A DNA stretch of 64,000 nt from Oscillospiraceae bacterium (GCA_012520915.1 JAAYNJ010000022.1:186001-250000); one strand, 5' to 3'. Shown: positions 34,730-43,320, numbered from the stretch's first letter. Translations and numbers: made by a program. The notes: generated by a model not told the origin, from the letters alone.

Positions 34730-35422
34730 TCAGAGTCCTTCTTCCTCTCCGACTTTGCGTGCGATTTCGCAGAAAAGTTTAACTTTTTCGATATCTTTGC
34801 CGATTAAAACTCCGTCATTGTTTTTGATGCTGGTTTTTGTAAGAGAGTCAACCCCATAAGGTCTGACCTTTCTTATTGCATCCGCTACATTATCCGGACC
34901 AAGTCCGCCGGCGAGAATTACCGGAATTGAAACGGACTCTACAATTTTGCGACTGATGTTCCAGTCATGGGTTGCTCCGATTGCTCCTATTGAACCTATG
35001 GGATTGGGAACATATGTATCAAGTAATAGATAATCTGAAAACTCCGATAGGACTATAGCTTCTTCTATTGATGATTCGTCATATACGCCGATAGCCTGCA
35101 TAATTTTTACATTCGGCTGAACTTTTCTCAAATCGGTTAAAAACTCTTTGCTTGACTTTATTGCGTTGGAAAGGTGAAGCACATCTGGCTTTACCGTTGC
35201 GCAGAATTTTATTGCATTTTCACGGTAGTTTGTGCCGGGAATAAGGATTCTCAGCGCTTTATTTTCAAGTGCCTTCATAATATCTATGGCGGTAGACACT
35301 TCAATCGTACAAGGATAGTTTTCGCCCTCATCAGCTACCAACATACCTATGTTGTCCGCCCCCACCTCAGTACATGCAACAGCTTCTTCTACACTGATAA
35401 CCGAGTATATCTGAGTAACCAT
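34730..35422 (-). CDS. TrpF-like (phosphoribosylanthranilate isomerase fold) protein, paralogue 1
   Basis: A 230 aa beta/alpha barrel related to TrpF, which performs an Amadori rearrangement of a phosphoribosyl amine. Shared features are YLLLDT with the general-acid Asp (135), GATHDW, and the phosphate-binding VILAGGLGPDNVADAI (AGGL 171-174). The general-base Cys of TrpF (KICGI) is replaced by Tyr 6 (TQIYSV). The C-terminal SSG phosphate loop reads GVDSLTKT instead. It is therefore unlikely to be a true PRA isomerase, and no trp genes are nearby. The ATG has AAAGGAG 7 bases upstream. It is divergent from PfkB paralogue 2. Confidence 0.8.
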   Translation of the reverse strand: MVTQIYSVISVEEAVACTEVGADNIGMLVADEGENYPCTIEVSTAIDIMKALENKALRILIPGTNYRENAIKFCATVKPDVLHLSNAIKSSKEFLTDLRKVQPNVKIMQAIGVYDESSIEEAIVLSEFSDYLLLDTYVPNPIGSIGAIGATHDWNISRKIVESVSIPVILAGGLGPDNVADAIRKVRPYGVDSLTKTSIKNNDGVLIGKDIEKVKLFCEIARKVGEEEGL

Positions 35423-35460
35423 AACTTCTCTCCTTTATTTAAGTAGTGTAATTACCGGAA

Positions 35461-35489
35461 ATAGTATCATTCACGGATTGTACTGTCAA
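35461..35489 (-). promoter_or_regulatory. Promoter of TrpF-like paralogue 1
   Basis: On the minus strand TTGACA (35489-35484) and TACTAT (35466-35461) are 17 bases apart, 39 bases before the start. Confidence 0.7.
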
Positions 35490-35589
35490 ATAGTCAAATC
35501 TTTGTATCCTGCAAATTAATATTCATTTACAAATCGACATCGGACTGATAAACTTTGATTAAGATTCTATATAGATGGGAGGTTGCGAA

Positions 35590-36543
35590 TTGGGTATTTT
35601 AGTGCTGGGAGATGCCGGTGTTGATATCGTAATCCCCTATGGTGAAGCGAAAAAAAAGATTGAGGATTCCGGCGGGGTTTATATACCTGTTGCACAGCTA
35701 AAAAGTGGGGGAACATCCGCAAATACAGCCTACTGCATATCGAAACTCGGTCAGTACCCAACCTTTATTGCGAAAATCGGTAATGACGGTCTCGGAAAAA
35801 TATTACTTGATGATTTAAGTGAAGTTGAAATGGATCTAAGCCAGATGGTAGTGAGCGACGAATTTGAAACATTCAGAGTGCTGAATGTGGTGGATAATGA
35901 GGAACGCTTGTTTTTTTTATTCGGAGAAGGCGGAATGTCAAAGTATGCGGCAACGAACCTCGAAGTTGATGAGGTCGGAGATGCTCTGGATAAGTGTAAC
36001 ATATTGGTGATTAGCGGCGCATATCTTGGGTGTACACCCATACAATATACTATACTTGAATGTATGAGGAGGGCTGAGAAAAGAGGAGCGACAATAATAC
36101 TGGATTTGAATCTCAGGTGTGCTGAATATGAGCTCCCGAAAGATTTGATTGAAATGGCAAAGAAATATATTGATACGGCTACATTCATAACAGGAACATT
36201 AAAGGGAGAGTTTTTGAGAATATTCAAACCTCTATCGATTGACGAAATTGCGGATAATCTGACAAATAGTGGTAAGGCACTCATAGTTAGAGATGGAGGA
36301 AACGACACTGTGTTATACACAGTTGAGGGAATTAAGAGAATCCCCGCCTTCCCCCAGGAGAAAATTGTCGATACAATAGGCGCCGGGGACAATTTCACGG
36401 GGGGATTTGCCGTAGCAATATCTTTGGGACACAGTTTAGAAGAGGCATGTAGATGGGGGAATGCGACAGCTTCTTTTTCGCTTCTTTCTGCCGGCGGAAA
36501 AGGCTCTCCGAATATGGAACAGTTAAAAGAAATATTAGGATAG
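35590..36543 (+). CDS. PfkB-family carbohydrate/nucleoside kinase, paralogue 2
   Basis: A 317 aa ribokinase-fold kinase. Features are LGDAGVDIVIPY at the start, the SGGTSANTAYCISKLG sugar-binding motif, and DTIGAGDNFTGGF with the catalytic Asp (267). It is only distantly similar to PfkB paralogue 1. The start is TTG at 35590 with GGGAGG 7 bases upstream. Two TrpF-like genes follow directly, a kinase-isomerase arrangement that suggests the isomerases act on the phosphorylated product. Confidence 0.86.
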   Translation: MGILVLGDAGVDIVIPYGEAKKKIEDSGGVYIPVAQLKSGGTSANTAYCISKLGQYPTFIAKIGNDGLGKILLDDLSEVEMDLSQMVVSDEFETFRVLNVVDNEERLFFLFGEGGMSKYAATNLEVDEVGDALDKCNILVISGAYLGCTPIQYTILECMRRAEKRGATIILDLNLRCAEYELPKDLIEMAKKYIDTATFITGTLKGEFLRIFKPLSIDEIADNLTNSGKALIVRDGGNDTVLYTVEGIKRIPAFPQEKIVDTIGAGDNFTGGFAVAISLGHSLEEACRWGNATASFSLLSAGGKGSPNMEQLKEILG

Positions 36544-36560
36544 GTTGTGGGGTTAATAAA

Positions 36561-37238
36561 GTGATAGTTCAGATTTATGGAATTGTAACTGAAAAGGACG
36601 CAGTATCATGCGTGAAAGCCGGTGTTGACCATATTGGTCTGGTATTGTTTGATTCGATAAAAAAAGATCACATTGATATTGAAACGGCGAAAAAAATAGT
36701 TTTGGCTATTGACGGAAGAGCAAAAATTACGGCAATTTTTGATTTGAAACCGATATCCGAAGACGAATTAATAGAAGCTGCAACGGAAATCGGGTGCGAT
36801 ATTATTCATCTTGCAGGTTCGGTTGTTACGAATAAAGAGTTTTTTGCCAAAGTTAAAAAGAGATTGCCGAATGTAGGTATAATGCAGGCTGTCGGTGTGG
36901 TTGATCAAAGCAGTGTAGATTATGCAATTAATCTGTCCGATTATTCCGATATGTTATTGCTTGACACGGTAAAAAAAGGAAGTGAAGGTCAGGGAATAGG
37001 TGCTGCAGGAACAGTGCATGACTGGAATATCAGTCGCAAAATTGTAGAGGCAGTTTCAGTTCCGGTAATTCTCGCCGGCGGACTCGGTCCGGATAACGTG
37101 GCGGATGCAATAAGAAAAGTCAGACCTTACGGGGTTGATTCACTGACTAAAACAAATATTGAGATAGATGGGAAATTTGTGTCAAAAGATATCCATAAAG
37201 TAAAAGAATTTTGCAGAATAGCACATCAGAACTTATAG
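36561..37238 (+). CDS. TrpF-like protein, paralogue 2
   Basis: A 225 aa TrpF-fold barrel highly similar to paralogue 1 in its second half (SRKIVEAVSVPVILAGGLG, RKVRPYGVDSLTKT). The general-acid Asp is kept (LLLDT, 135), but the catalytic Cys is Tyr 6 (VQIYGI). The Arg that holds the anthranilate carboxylate in TrpF is not evident. The start is GTG at 36561, with GGGG about 10 bases upstream; an upstream in-frame extension lies inside the PfkB gene. Translation is probably coupled to its neighbours. Confidence 0.8.
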   Translation: MIVQIYGIVTEKDAVSCVKAGVDHIGLVLFDSIKKDHIDIETAKKIVLAIDGRAKITAIFDLKPISEDELIEAATEIGCDIIHLAGSVVTNKEFFAKVKKRLPNVGIMQAVGVVDQSSVDYAINLSDYSDMLLLDTVKKGSEGQGIGAAGTVHDWNISRKIVEAVSVPVILAGGLGPDNVADAIRKVRPYGVDSLTKTNIEIDGKFVSKDIHKVKEFCRIAHQNL

Positions 37239-37249
37239 GAGGTTTCAGG

Positions 37250-37918
37250 TTGATTACTCAAATTTACGGGATTAAAGGAATGCAGGAAACGCTTGATTGT
37301 ATTGAGGCGGGTGCCGACTATGTCGGGTTTGTTGCGGGATCAGGAAACTTTGACTTCGGGATTACTCCTCTGGATGAATTGGAAGAAATCTTTCAAGCGG
37401 TGGGAGATACTGCCGTCAAGGTGGCAATAGTGGGAATAGCCTCAGATACGTACGAAGAGATATTTGATACTATGAGCGTTTTAAGCGCTGATATTTTCCA
37501 TCTGACCGGCAAGCTGGAGACAAATGCCGAATTTTATGAAAAGTTTAAAGGCTTATATCCCGGTAAGAAGTTGATGCAGGCAGTAGCTGTCGTGGATGAT
37601 TCAGCGGTAGAAAAAGCACAAGAAGTTGAAAAATATTGTGATTTGATTATTTTGGATTCGGTGGCTAACGACAAAGAAATCGGAGCGGCCGGGATAACGC
37701 ATGACTGGAACGTAAGTCGCAAAATTGTTGAAACAGTATCCGTACCTGTCATACTGGCTGGCGGCCTCGGAGTGGATAATGTTGCGGACGCGATAAAGAC
37801 GGTATCACCTTTTGGTGTTGATTCGCTTACTAGGACAAACAAGAACTTTGATAAGACACTTGGAAAAGACATAGAAGCAGTCAGAAAGTTCTGTGAAATC
37901 GCTCATAGCTTTAGATAA
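37250..37918 (+). CDS. TrpF-like protein, paralogue 3
   Basis: A 222 aa TrpF-fold barrel, third and most divergent member. It keeps IILDS (Asp 136), GAAGITHDWNVSRKIVE and VILAGGLGVDNVADAI. The catalytic Cys is again Tyr 6 (TQIYGI), and the C-terminal loop is GVDSLTRT. The start is TTG at 37250 with AGGAGG 7 bases upstream, 11 bases after paralogue 2. A hairpin follows. Conserved replacement in all three copies argues for a shared altered chemistry rather than decay. Confidence 0.8.
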   Translation: MITQIYGIKGMQETLDCIEAGADYVGFVAGSGNFDFGITPLDELEEIFQAVGDTAVKVAIVGIASDTYEEIFDTMSVLSADIFHLTGKLETNAEFYEKFKGLYPGKKLMQAVAVVDDSAVEKAQEVEKYCDLIILDSVANDKEIGAAGITHDWNVSRKIVETVSVPVILAGGLGVDNVADAIKTVSPFGVDSLTRTNKNFDKTLGKDIEAVRKFCEIAHSFR

Positions 37919-37953
37919 AAGAAAGGGGTTGAACGTTCTGCTCAACCCCTTCT
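37919..37953. terminator. Terminator between TrpF-like paralogue 3 and nucleoside hydrolase
   Basis: AAGGGGTTGA pairs perfectly with TCAACCCCTT. The T tract is better on the minus strand (TTTCTTTTATC) than on the plus strand. Confidence 0.7.
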
Positions 37954-37956
37954 CCC

Positions 37957-38865
37957 TTACTCTGCCAGTTTGTTAAATAAATCTTCGAATATGATATCTC
38001 TGCTTATTCCGTAAACATATCTTATTAAGGGAGCTTCTTTATCAATACTGTATCTGTCGTCGTATTGTGGAACCGGCCTATGTTCCAAGCGGCTGTAAAT
38101 TCCGTTGTCGGGGCCCGCAAGCCAGGCAGCTGCCGCGACATCCCATATGGATCTGCTCCAAGCTTCGCTCGTGTAGTACAGTTTCGCTTCTTCCTCTGTT
38201 ATTTTTACAAGATAATCACAAAGTTCATTTTTACCTTTTAACCAAAAGTCAAGTTCCGGTCCCGTTGTAGCAAGGTGATCAACTACACCCATACAAGGGA
38301 AAAGTATAAGGGGGCAACCGCTGGCAAAGACAACTCTAGCTGCGGCGATGTCCTGAAAAAGATTAAACTCTCTGTTATTGTGCCAATGGAAGGCGTGACC
38401 TCCAAGCCAAATCACAATTATTTTATCCTTTATTGTGGGATCTATCAGCAGAGCCGAAGCTATGTTGGTTATTGCACCGATAGCAACAATGTACAGAGGA
38501 TCGTCTGCAGATCTATTTTTGACACGCTTAACAAGATCTGCCGCCGCACCGGAAAGCACAGGTTCCTTTTCATTGCTCAAAAATGCGGCTGAACCTTTAT
38601 ACACATCTGTGTATTCGATTTTCATAAAATCAAGAAGCTTTAGAATTTCATCATAGCTTTTTTCCATACCGTCAGCAGCGGAAGTTGATTTTATATTTAA
38701 AAACGGAGCAGCATAAATCGCTTTCAGATCAACTTTGTCCTGCGACCTAAGAAGGTATGCAAGTGCAAACTGATCATCAATTTCATTATATGTATCAGTA
38801 TCGAGAATTGCCTCTACCCTACCTGTAGGTTTTTCGAGATGTTTAAAATATGTCGAAATGTCCAT
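37957..38865 (-). CDS. Nucleoside hydrolase (IunH-like family)
   Basis: A 302 aa protein of the nucleoside hydrolase family, which splits nucleosides to ribose and base with a bound Ca ion. The metal motif is present as LDTDTYNEIDDQFAL (Asp 22, 24, 30, 31), two residues longer than the classical DTDPGIDDA form. SIWDVAAAAWLAG carries the C-terminal Asp. The ATG has GGGAGG upstream. It is convergent with the TrpF-like genes and fits a ribose- or base-releasing route, although its exact substrate is unknown. Confidence 0.86.
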   Translation of the reverse strand: MDISTYFKHLEKPTGRVEAILDTDTYNEIDDQFALAYLLRSQDKVDLKAIYAAPFLNIKSTSAADGMEKSYDEILKLLDFMKIEYTDVYKGSAAFLSNEKEPVLSGAAADLVKRVKNRSADDPLYIVAIGAITNIASALLIDPTIKDKIIVIWLGGHAFHWHNNREFNLFQDIAAARVVFASGCPLILFPCMGVVDHLATTGPELDFWLKGKNELCDYLVKITEEEAKLYYTSEAWSRSIWDVAAAAWLAGPDNGIYSRLEHRPVPQYDDRYSIDKEAPLIRYVYGISRDIIFEDLFNKLAE

Positions 38866-38990
38866 AATACGCCTCCCTTTTTCTTTTGATTATATCATAT
38901 TTAGCGTATGGAATTTATTTGCAACTATTCGATTTGGCAAAGAACAAAGCGAGTGCTATACTTTTTGGTGCTATTATAGGAGGTTTAATA

Positions 38991-40235
38991 ATGGATAAAG
39001 CAAATAAAATTGAAGAGTATGCAAAATTTGCGGTGGCTGTAGGAGTTAATTTACAGAAAGGCTGTAATTTAATGATAAATACCCCGATAGAAACTGCGGA
39101 ATTTGCAAGAAAAGTTGCTACTGCTGCTTATGACTTTGGGGCGAGAGAAGTTGTAATCAACTATAAAGATGAACTTTTTTCCAGAATTAAAATGGAGAGA
39201 ACCGATATATCCGTCCTTTCAGATTTTAAACTCTGGCAACTTGAAAGATATATGGAATATTATAGAGGAGAGGGAAAACTTTCAATTCTTAACATATACG
39301 CAGAGGATCCGGAAATATTTAAGGGAATTGATGCAAATAAACTAAGTATCAGTGCTAAAGCTGCGATGAAAGCAATGAAACCGTGGAGAGATCTCACGAT
39401 GGCGAACAAGGTGCAGTGGAGCATAATTTCCGTTCCTACAGTATCTTGGGCTAAAAAGGTGTTTCCTGAAAAAAGCGAATCCAATGCAGTAAAATCACTT
39501 TGGAATGAGATATTAAAGGCTTGCAGAATCGACGAAAAGGATCCAATCAGTGCTTGGAAAGATAATCTGAAATCGTTGCAATCTTATAAGGAAAAACTAA
39601 ATAACCTTAAACTGGTCGAGCTTCATCTAAAGTCTGATAACGGTACAGATGCGGTTATAGGATTGGCGGATGATCATATATTCCAAGGGGGATCTCAACT
39701 TTCGTCAGATGGAATTGAGTTTCTTCCCAATATCCCTACGGAAGAAGTATTTACGGCACCCCATCTTAAAAAGGTGAATGGGATTATTAAGAGCAGTATG
39801 CCTTATGTATATCACGGTAATCTTATTGACGGAATAGAGGTGGAGTTTGAAAACGGAAAAGTTATTAGACACACTGCCAAACAAAACAATGAACTGCTGA
39901 CGGAAATGTTTTCTTCCGATGAAGGCGCCTCAAGAATAGGTGAAATAGCATTAGTTCCAAAAACCAGTCCGATAAGAAAATCAGGAATTCTTTTCTATAA
40001 CACGCTGTTCGACGAAAACGCCGCCTGTCACATAGCCTTTGGAGCCGGTTATCCTGACAATATTTCAGGGGGCGAAAAAATGGACAGAGAAAAACTCAAA
40101 GATAAAGGGTTAAATGACAGCCTTATTCACGAGGATATAATGATAGGAACAAAAGATATGAACATTACTGGTATAGACAATAAGGGCAATAAACACTCTA
40201 TTTTTAAAGACGGAGATTGGGACCCCGAGTTTTGA
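38991..40235 (+). CDS. Aminopeptidase, M29 family
   Basis: A 414 aa metallo-aminopeptidase of the M29 (AmpS/PepS/AmpT) family that removes N-terminal residues from peptides. C-terminal metal-site regions are visible: FLPNIPTEEVFTAP (Glu), EIALVPKTSPI (Glu), LFDENAACHIAFG (His) and IHEDIMIGTKDMNI (His, Asp). The start is ATG at 38991 with TAGGAGG upstream; an open frame to 38886 is not supported. It diverges from the nucleoside hydrolase gene. Confidence 0.92.
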   Translation: MDKANKIEEYAKFAVAVGVNLQKGCNLMINTPIETAEFARKVATAAYDFGAREVVINYKDELFSRIKMERTDISVLSDFKLWQLERYMEYYRGEGKLSILNIYAEDPEIFKGIDANKLSISAKAAMKAMKPWRDLTMANKVQWSIISVPTVSWAKKVFPEKSESNAVKSLWNEILKACRIDEKDPISAWKDNLKSLQSYKEKLNNLKLVELHLKSDNGTDAVIGLADDHIFQGGSQLSSDGIEFLPNIPTEEVFTAPHLKKVNGIIKSSMPYVYHGNLIDGIEVEFENGKVIRHTAKQNNELLTEMFSSDEGASRIGEIALVPKTSPIRKSGILFYNTLFDENAACHIAFGAGYPDNISGGEKMDREKLKDKGLNDSLIHEDIMIGTKDMNITGIDNKGNKHSIFKDGDWDPEF

Positions 40236-40301
40236 TTTTTTCGTATTCCGATTCCTGTTTGGTTTGAAAAACGACTTATTCTATATAAGAATGAAATGAA
40301 G

Positions 40302-40331
40302 TTTAAAACCGTGCTTTTGCTCGGTTTTAAT
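40302..40331 (+). terminator. Probable terminator of the M29 aminopeptidase gene
   Basis: TTAAAACCG pairs with CGGTTTTAA with an inner GC/GC pair, about 67 bases past the stop. The following T tract is modest. Confidence 0.5.
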
Positions 40332-40458
40332 TGACTTTAACAGCTCTTCAAATTATAATTCAGAGTAATGGAATGGGCAGTAAATATGTGATTATTGCAT
40401 ATACTGCTTGTAAGTTGGTAGAGTTCTGAAATAATACTGTAGAGAGGATTGGGTTCAT

Positions 40459-41151
40459 ATGATTTATACACCTGAAGTTGAAAATATGTGCAAGGTCGCC
40501 AAAGGCGCCAGCCATGGCCCTGCTCCTATACCTGAAGAGGGTAAGTGGGTTAAGGTCAAACAGGTTGGAGATGTCAGCGGACTGACTCACGGAGTTGGTT
40601 GGTGTGCTCCGCAACAGGGAGCATGTAAGCTTACCTTAAATATCAAGGACGGAATAATTGAAGAAGCCCTGATAGAGGTGTTGGGCTGTAGTGGAATGAC
40701 CCACTCTGCTGCGATGGCTTCGGAAATTTTACCGGGTAAAACTATTTTAGAGGCCCTTAACACCGATTTGGTTTGTGACGCGATAAATACGGCTATGAGG
40801 GAACTTTTCCTGCAGGCTGTCTATGGACGTTCACAAACTGCTTTTTCAGAGGGTGGATTACCGATAGGTGCAGGTCTGGAGGATCTTGGAAAGGGACTTC
40901 GCAGCATATGCGGGACTACCTACGGAACTAAAAATAAAGGTAGCAGATATCTGGAGCTTGCAGAAGGTTATGTTACCAAGTTGGGATTAGATGATAATAA
41001 TGAGATAATCGGGTATGAGTTTGTGCATATCGGAAGAATGATGGATGCCATATATAAGGGTGTTGACGCCGAAAAAGCACTTAAAGATGCTACCGGAACA
41101 TACGGCAGATTTGAAGATGCTGTAAAAACGATAAACCCGAGGCATGAATAA
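40459..41151 (+). CDS. NifU-like iron-sulfur scaffold protein (GGGtGRT partner)
   Basis: A 230 aa protein resembling NifU-type scaffolds in its central domain (GIIEEALIEVLGCSGMTHSA, ILPGKTILEAL). Cysteines at 11, 49, 56 and 77 could hold a cluster, with further ones in VCDAIN and SICGTT. It is always found next to the GGGtGRT protein in the Clostridia where I know the pair, as here. The function of the pair is not established. A possible promoter is TTGTAA-N18-TAATAC at 40408-40437. Confidence 0.82.
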   Translation: MIYTPEVENMCKVAKGASHGPAPIPEEGKWVKVKQVGDVSGLTHGVGWCAPQQGACKLTLNIKDGIIEEALIEVLGCSGMTHSAAMASEILPGKTILEALNTDLVCDAINTAMRELFLQAVYGRSQTAFSEGGLPIGAGLEDLGKGLRSICGTTYGTKNKGSRYLELAEGYVTKLGLDDNNEIIGYEFVHIGRMMDAIYKGVDAEKALKDATGTYGRFEDAVKTINPRHE

Positions 41152-41163
41152 GGAGGAATTTAA

Positions 41164-42162
41164 ATGGTGCGATTTGAAGGCTATGAAAGAAGAATAGATA
41201 AGATCAATGGAGTTCTGAAAGAATACGGAATGTCCAGCCTTGAAGATGCAAAGAACATATGCGTCGAACACGGAATTTCTCCCTATGATATTGTTAAAGA
41301 AACTCAACCGATTGCGTTTGAAAACGCCGGCTGGGCATATATTCTCGGTGCAGCGATTGCAATTAAAAAGGGATGCAAGGAAGCATCCGAAGCTGCAAAA
41401 GCAATTGGTATCGGACTTCAGGCGTTCTGTATCCCGGGATCTGTTGCCGAGGATAGAAAAGTCGGTTTGGGACATGGGAATCTTGGGGCCATGTTGCTTA
41501 AAAACGAAACCAAGTGTTTTGCTTTTTTGGCGGGTCACGAATCTTTTGCAGCTGCCGAAGGTGCTATAGGAATTGCGAAGAACGCAAACCTAAGCAGGAC
41601 GGAACCGCTGAGAGTTATTCTTGTCGGTTTGGGCAAAGATGCTGCACTGATAATCTCCAGACTTAACGGATTTACCTATTGCGAAACGGAGTTTGATTAT
41701 CAAACCGGAGAACTCAAACTGATTTCTAAAACTCCATATAGTAAAGGGGAGCGTGCGGAAGTCAATTGTTACGGCGCAGACGATGTGCGTGAAGGCGTAG
41801 CGATAATGCATTTTGAAGGTGTCGATGTGTCTATCACAGGAAACTCGACAAATCCGACCAGATTCCAACATCCCGTTGCAGGTACTTATAAGAAAGAATG
41901 CATTGAACAGAATAAGGATTATTTTTCCGTTGCATCCGGTGGCGGTACGGGACGCACACTGCACCCTGACAATATGGCTGCAGGACCTGCAAGCTACGGT
42001 ATGACCGATACCATGGGGCGCATGCATTCAGATGCTCAATTTGCAGGATCTTCTTCAGTACCGGCGCACGTTGAGATGATGGGATTTATCGGTATGGGAA
42101 ACAACCCGATGGTTGGAGCGACCGTAGCAGTTGCTGTCGCAGTTTCCCATGCATTTGAATGA
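41164..42162 (+). CDS. GGGtGRT protein
   Basis: A 332 aa protein of the family named for its glycine-rich signature, seen here as SGGGTGRT (259-265) followed by LHPDNMAAGPASYGM. It has no membrane segment and its reaction is unknown. AGGAGG lies 6 bases before the ATG and 12 bases after the scaffold gene, so the two are an operon. A strong terminator follows. Confidence 0.9.
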   Translation: MVRFEGYERRIDKINGVLKEYGMSSLEDAKNICVEHGISPYDIVKETQPIAFENAGWAYILGAAIAIKKGCKEASEAAKAIGIGLQAFCIPGSVAEDRKVGLGHGNLGAMLLKNETKCFAFLAGHESFAAAEGAIGIAKNANLSRTEPLRVILVGLGKDAALIISRLNGFTYCETEFDYQTGELKLISKTPYSKGERAEVNCYGADDVREGVAIMHFEGVDVSITGNSTNPTRFQHPVAGTYKKECIEQNKDYFSVASGGGTGRTLHPDNMAAGPASYGMTDTMGRMHSDAQFAGSSSVPAHVEMMGFIGMGNNPMVGATVAVAVAVSHAFE

Positions 42163-42186
42163 TAAATAAGTTTTTTCAACAATATA

Positions 42187-42235
42187 AAACGAAAAATGAG
42201 GAGTATCTGTTGATGCTCCTCATATTTCGTTTCTT
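42187..42235 (+). terminator. Terminator of the scaffold/GGGtGRT operon
   Basis: A long stem (ACGAAA, AATGAGGAG against CTCCTCAT, TTTCGT) is followed by TTCTTTAG. Confidence 0.75.
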
Positions 42236-42307
42236 TAGTCTTGATTGAATTCGGTTTTAAACTGTATAATTGATGTTGAAAGCAGATATTTGTTAAGGGG
42301 GAATAAA

Positions 42308-42931
42308 ATGACTAACAGTAAAAAGATAATAACGATAAGTCGTGAATTTGCAAGTGGCGGAACATATATTGCGAAGCGTGTTGCACAGCTTCTCGAAGTC
42401 CCCTATTATGATAAAGAACTCATATCGATGGTAGCTAAGGAGAGCGGTTTTTCTCTTGAGTTTGTAGAAGAAACAGGGGAATACTCGGCAACGTCAAGTC
42501 TTTTGTTTAATCTTTCAACACTCGGGAATCTTTATGGATCACCGGGGTACACACCTGAAAATATTCCCACAGTGGACAAAGTCCACCAGATTCAGAGTAA
42601 GATAATAAATGAAATTGCATCAAAAGGAAGCTGTGTCATAGTAGGCAGGTCTTCAAATTTCATATTGAGAGCTCGTGATGATGTTTTAAATGTTTTCATA
42701 TTTGGGGAAGAAACGATGAAAATCGAGCGGGCGATGAGTATTGATTCTTCACTTTCAACCGGGAAAAAAGCTCTAAAACAGATAAAAAAACAGGATAGGC
42801 TTCGTGCCAATCACTACCGATACTACACCGGAAGACCCTGGGGAGATGCAAGACATTACAGCCTATGTCTGAATAGCTCGGAACTCGGTTTTGAAAAGTG
42901 CTGTGAGATTATTATTAAAGCGGCAAAATGA
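42308..42931 (+). CDS. Cytidylate kinase-like family protein
   Basis: A 207 aa P-loop-like kinase of the cytidylate-kinase-like (AAA_26) family. The N-terminal nucleotide loop is SREFASGGTYIAKRVAQLL, followed by PYYDKELISMVA and the conserved VGRSSNFIL block. The substrate is unknown; these proteins are distinct from Cmk. The start is ATG at 42308 with AAGGGGG upstream. A terminator directly follows. Confidence 0.85.
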   Translation: MTNSKKIITISREFASGGTYIAKRVAQLLEVPYYDKELISMVAKESGFSLEFVEETGEYSATSSLLFNLSTLGNLYGSPGYTPENIPTVDKVHQIQSKIINEIASKGSCVIVGRSSNFILRARDDVLNVFIFGEETMKIERAMSIDSSLSTGKKALKQIKKQDRLRANHYRYYTGRPWGDARHYSLCLNSSELGFEKCCEIIIKAAK

Positions 42932-42953
42932 AATGATTGTTTTGTAAACAGAA

Positions 42954-42989
42954 AAAGACACTCGAAGTATTGATACTTCGAGTGTCTTT
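42954..42989. terminator. Perfect 17-bp inverted repeat, bidirectional terminator
   Basis: AAAGACACTCGAAGTAT and its exact complement are separated by two bases. It lies between the cytidylate-kinase-like gene and the convergent tRNA-His. Confidence 0.8.
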
Positions 42990-42996
42990 AGTTGTA

Positions 42997-43074
42997 TGGG
43001 GTGGATAATGGGACTTGAACCCACGACCTCCAGGGCCACAACCTGGCACTCTAACCACCTGAGCTATATCCACC
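42997..43074 (-). tRNA. tRNA-His (anticodon GTG)
   Basis: The acceptor GTGGATA pairs with TATCCAC, with the extra G(-1) facing discriminator C as in all tRNA-His. The anticodon arm CCAGG-TTGTGGC-CCTGG gives GTG. CCA is encoded. Confidence 0.96.
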
Positions 43075-43090
43075 AAACGCTACATTGCGC

Positions 43091-43119
43091 ATTTTATCAC
43101 ATAGAACATAGTTTTTCAA
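43091..43119 (-). promoter_or_regulatory. Promoter of tRNA-His
   Basis: On the minus strand TTGAAA (43119-43114) and TAAAAT (43096-43091) are 17 bases apart, 17 bases before the tRNA. Confidence 0.65.
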
Positions 43120-43202
43120 GATTATGTAAAACAGCATACATTTTTATACTGAGAGTACTATTATATGACGGAAGATGTAATGACGTGACACTGGTTATTG
43201 CC

Positions 43203-43231
43203 TTGAAAAGAACATGGAATAATAGTATTAT
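43203..43231 (+). promoter_or_regulatory. Promoter of the RgpF-like/rhamnose operon
   Basis: TTGAAA (43203-43208) and TATTAT (43226-43231) are exactly 17 bases apart, about 90 bases before the RgpF-like start. Confidence 0.7.
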
Positions 43232-43320
43232 AAAACGAAACAACATACGTTATTTGTCGGTGTGAAAACGCAAGTTTTTTCTAAGTTTGGAGTGCTAATA
43301 AATCTGCTTTGCGGTTGGAT

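Noticed and set aside
34730-37918. Calling the TrpF-fold genes trpF
   Set aside because: The catalytic Cys is absent in all three and there is no trp operon; the symbol would mislead.
40987-41538. Minus-strand frame of 183 codons across the scaffold and GGGtGRT genes
   Set aside because: Lies opposite two conserved genes and matches nothing.
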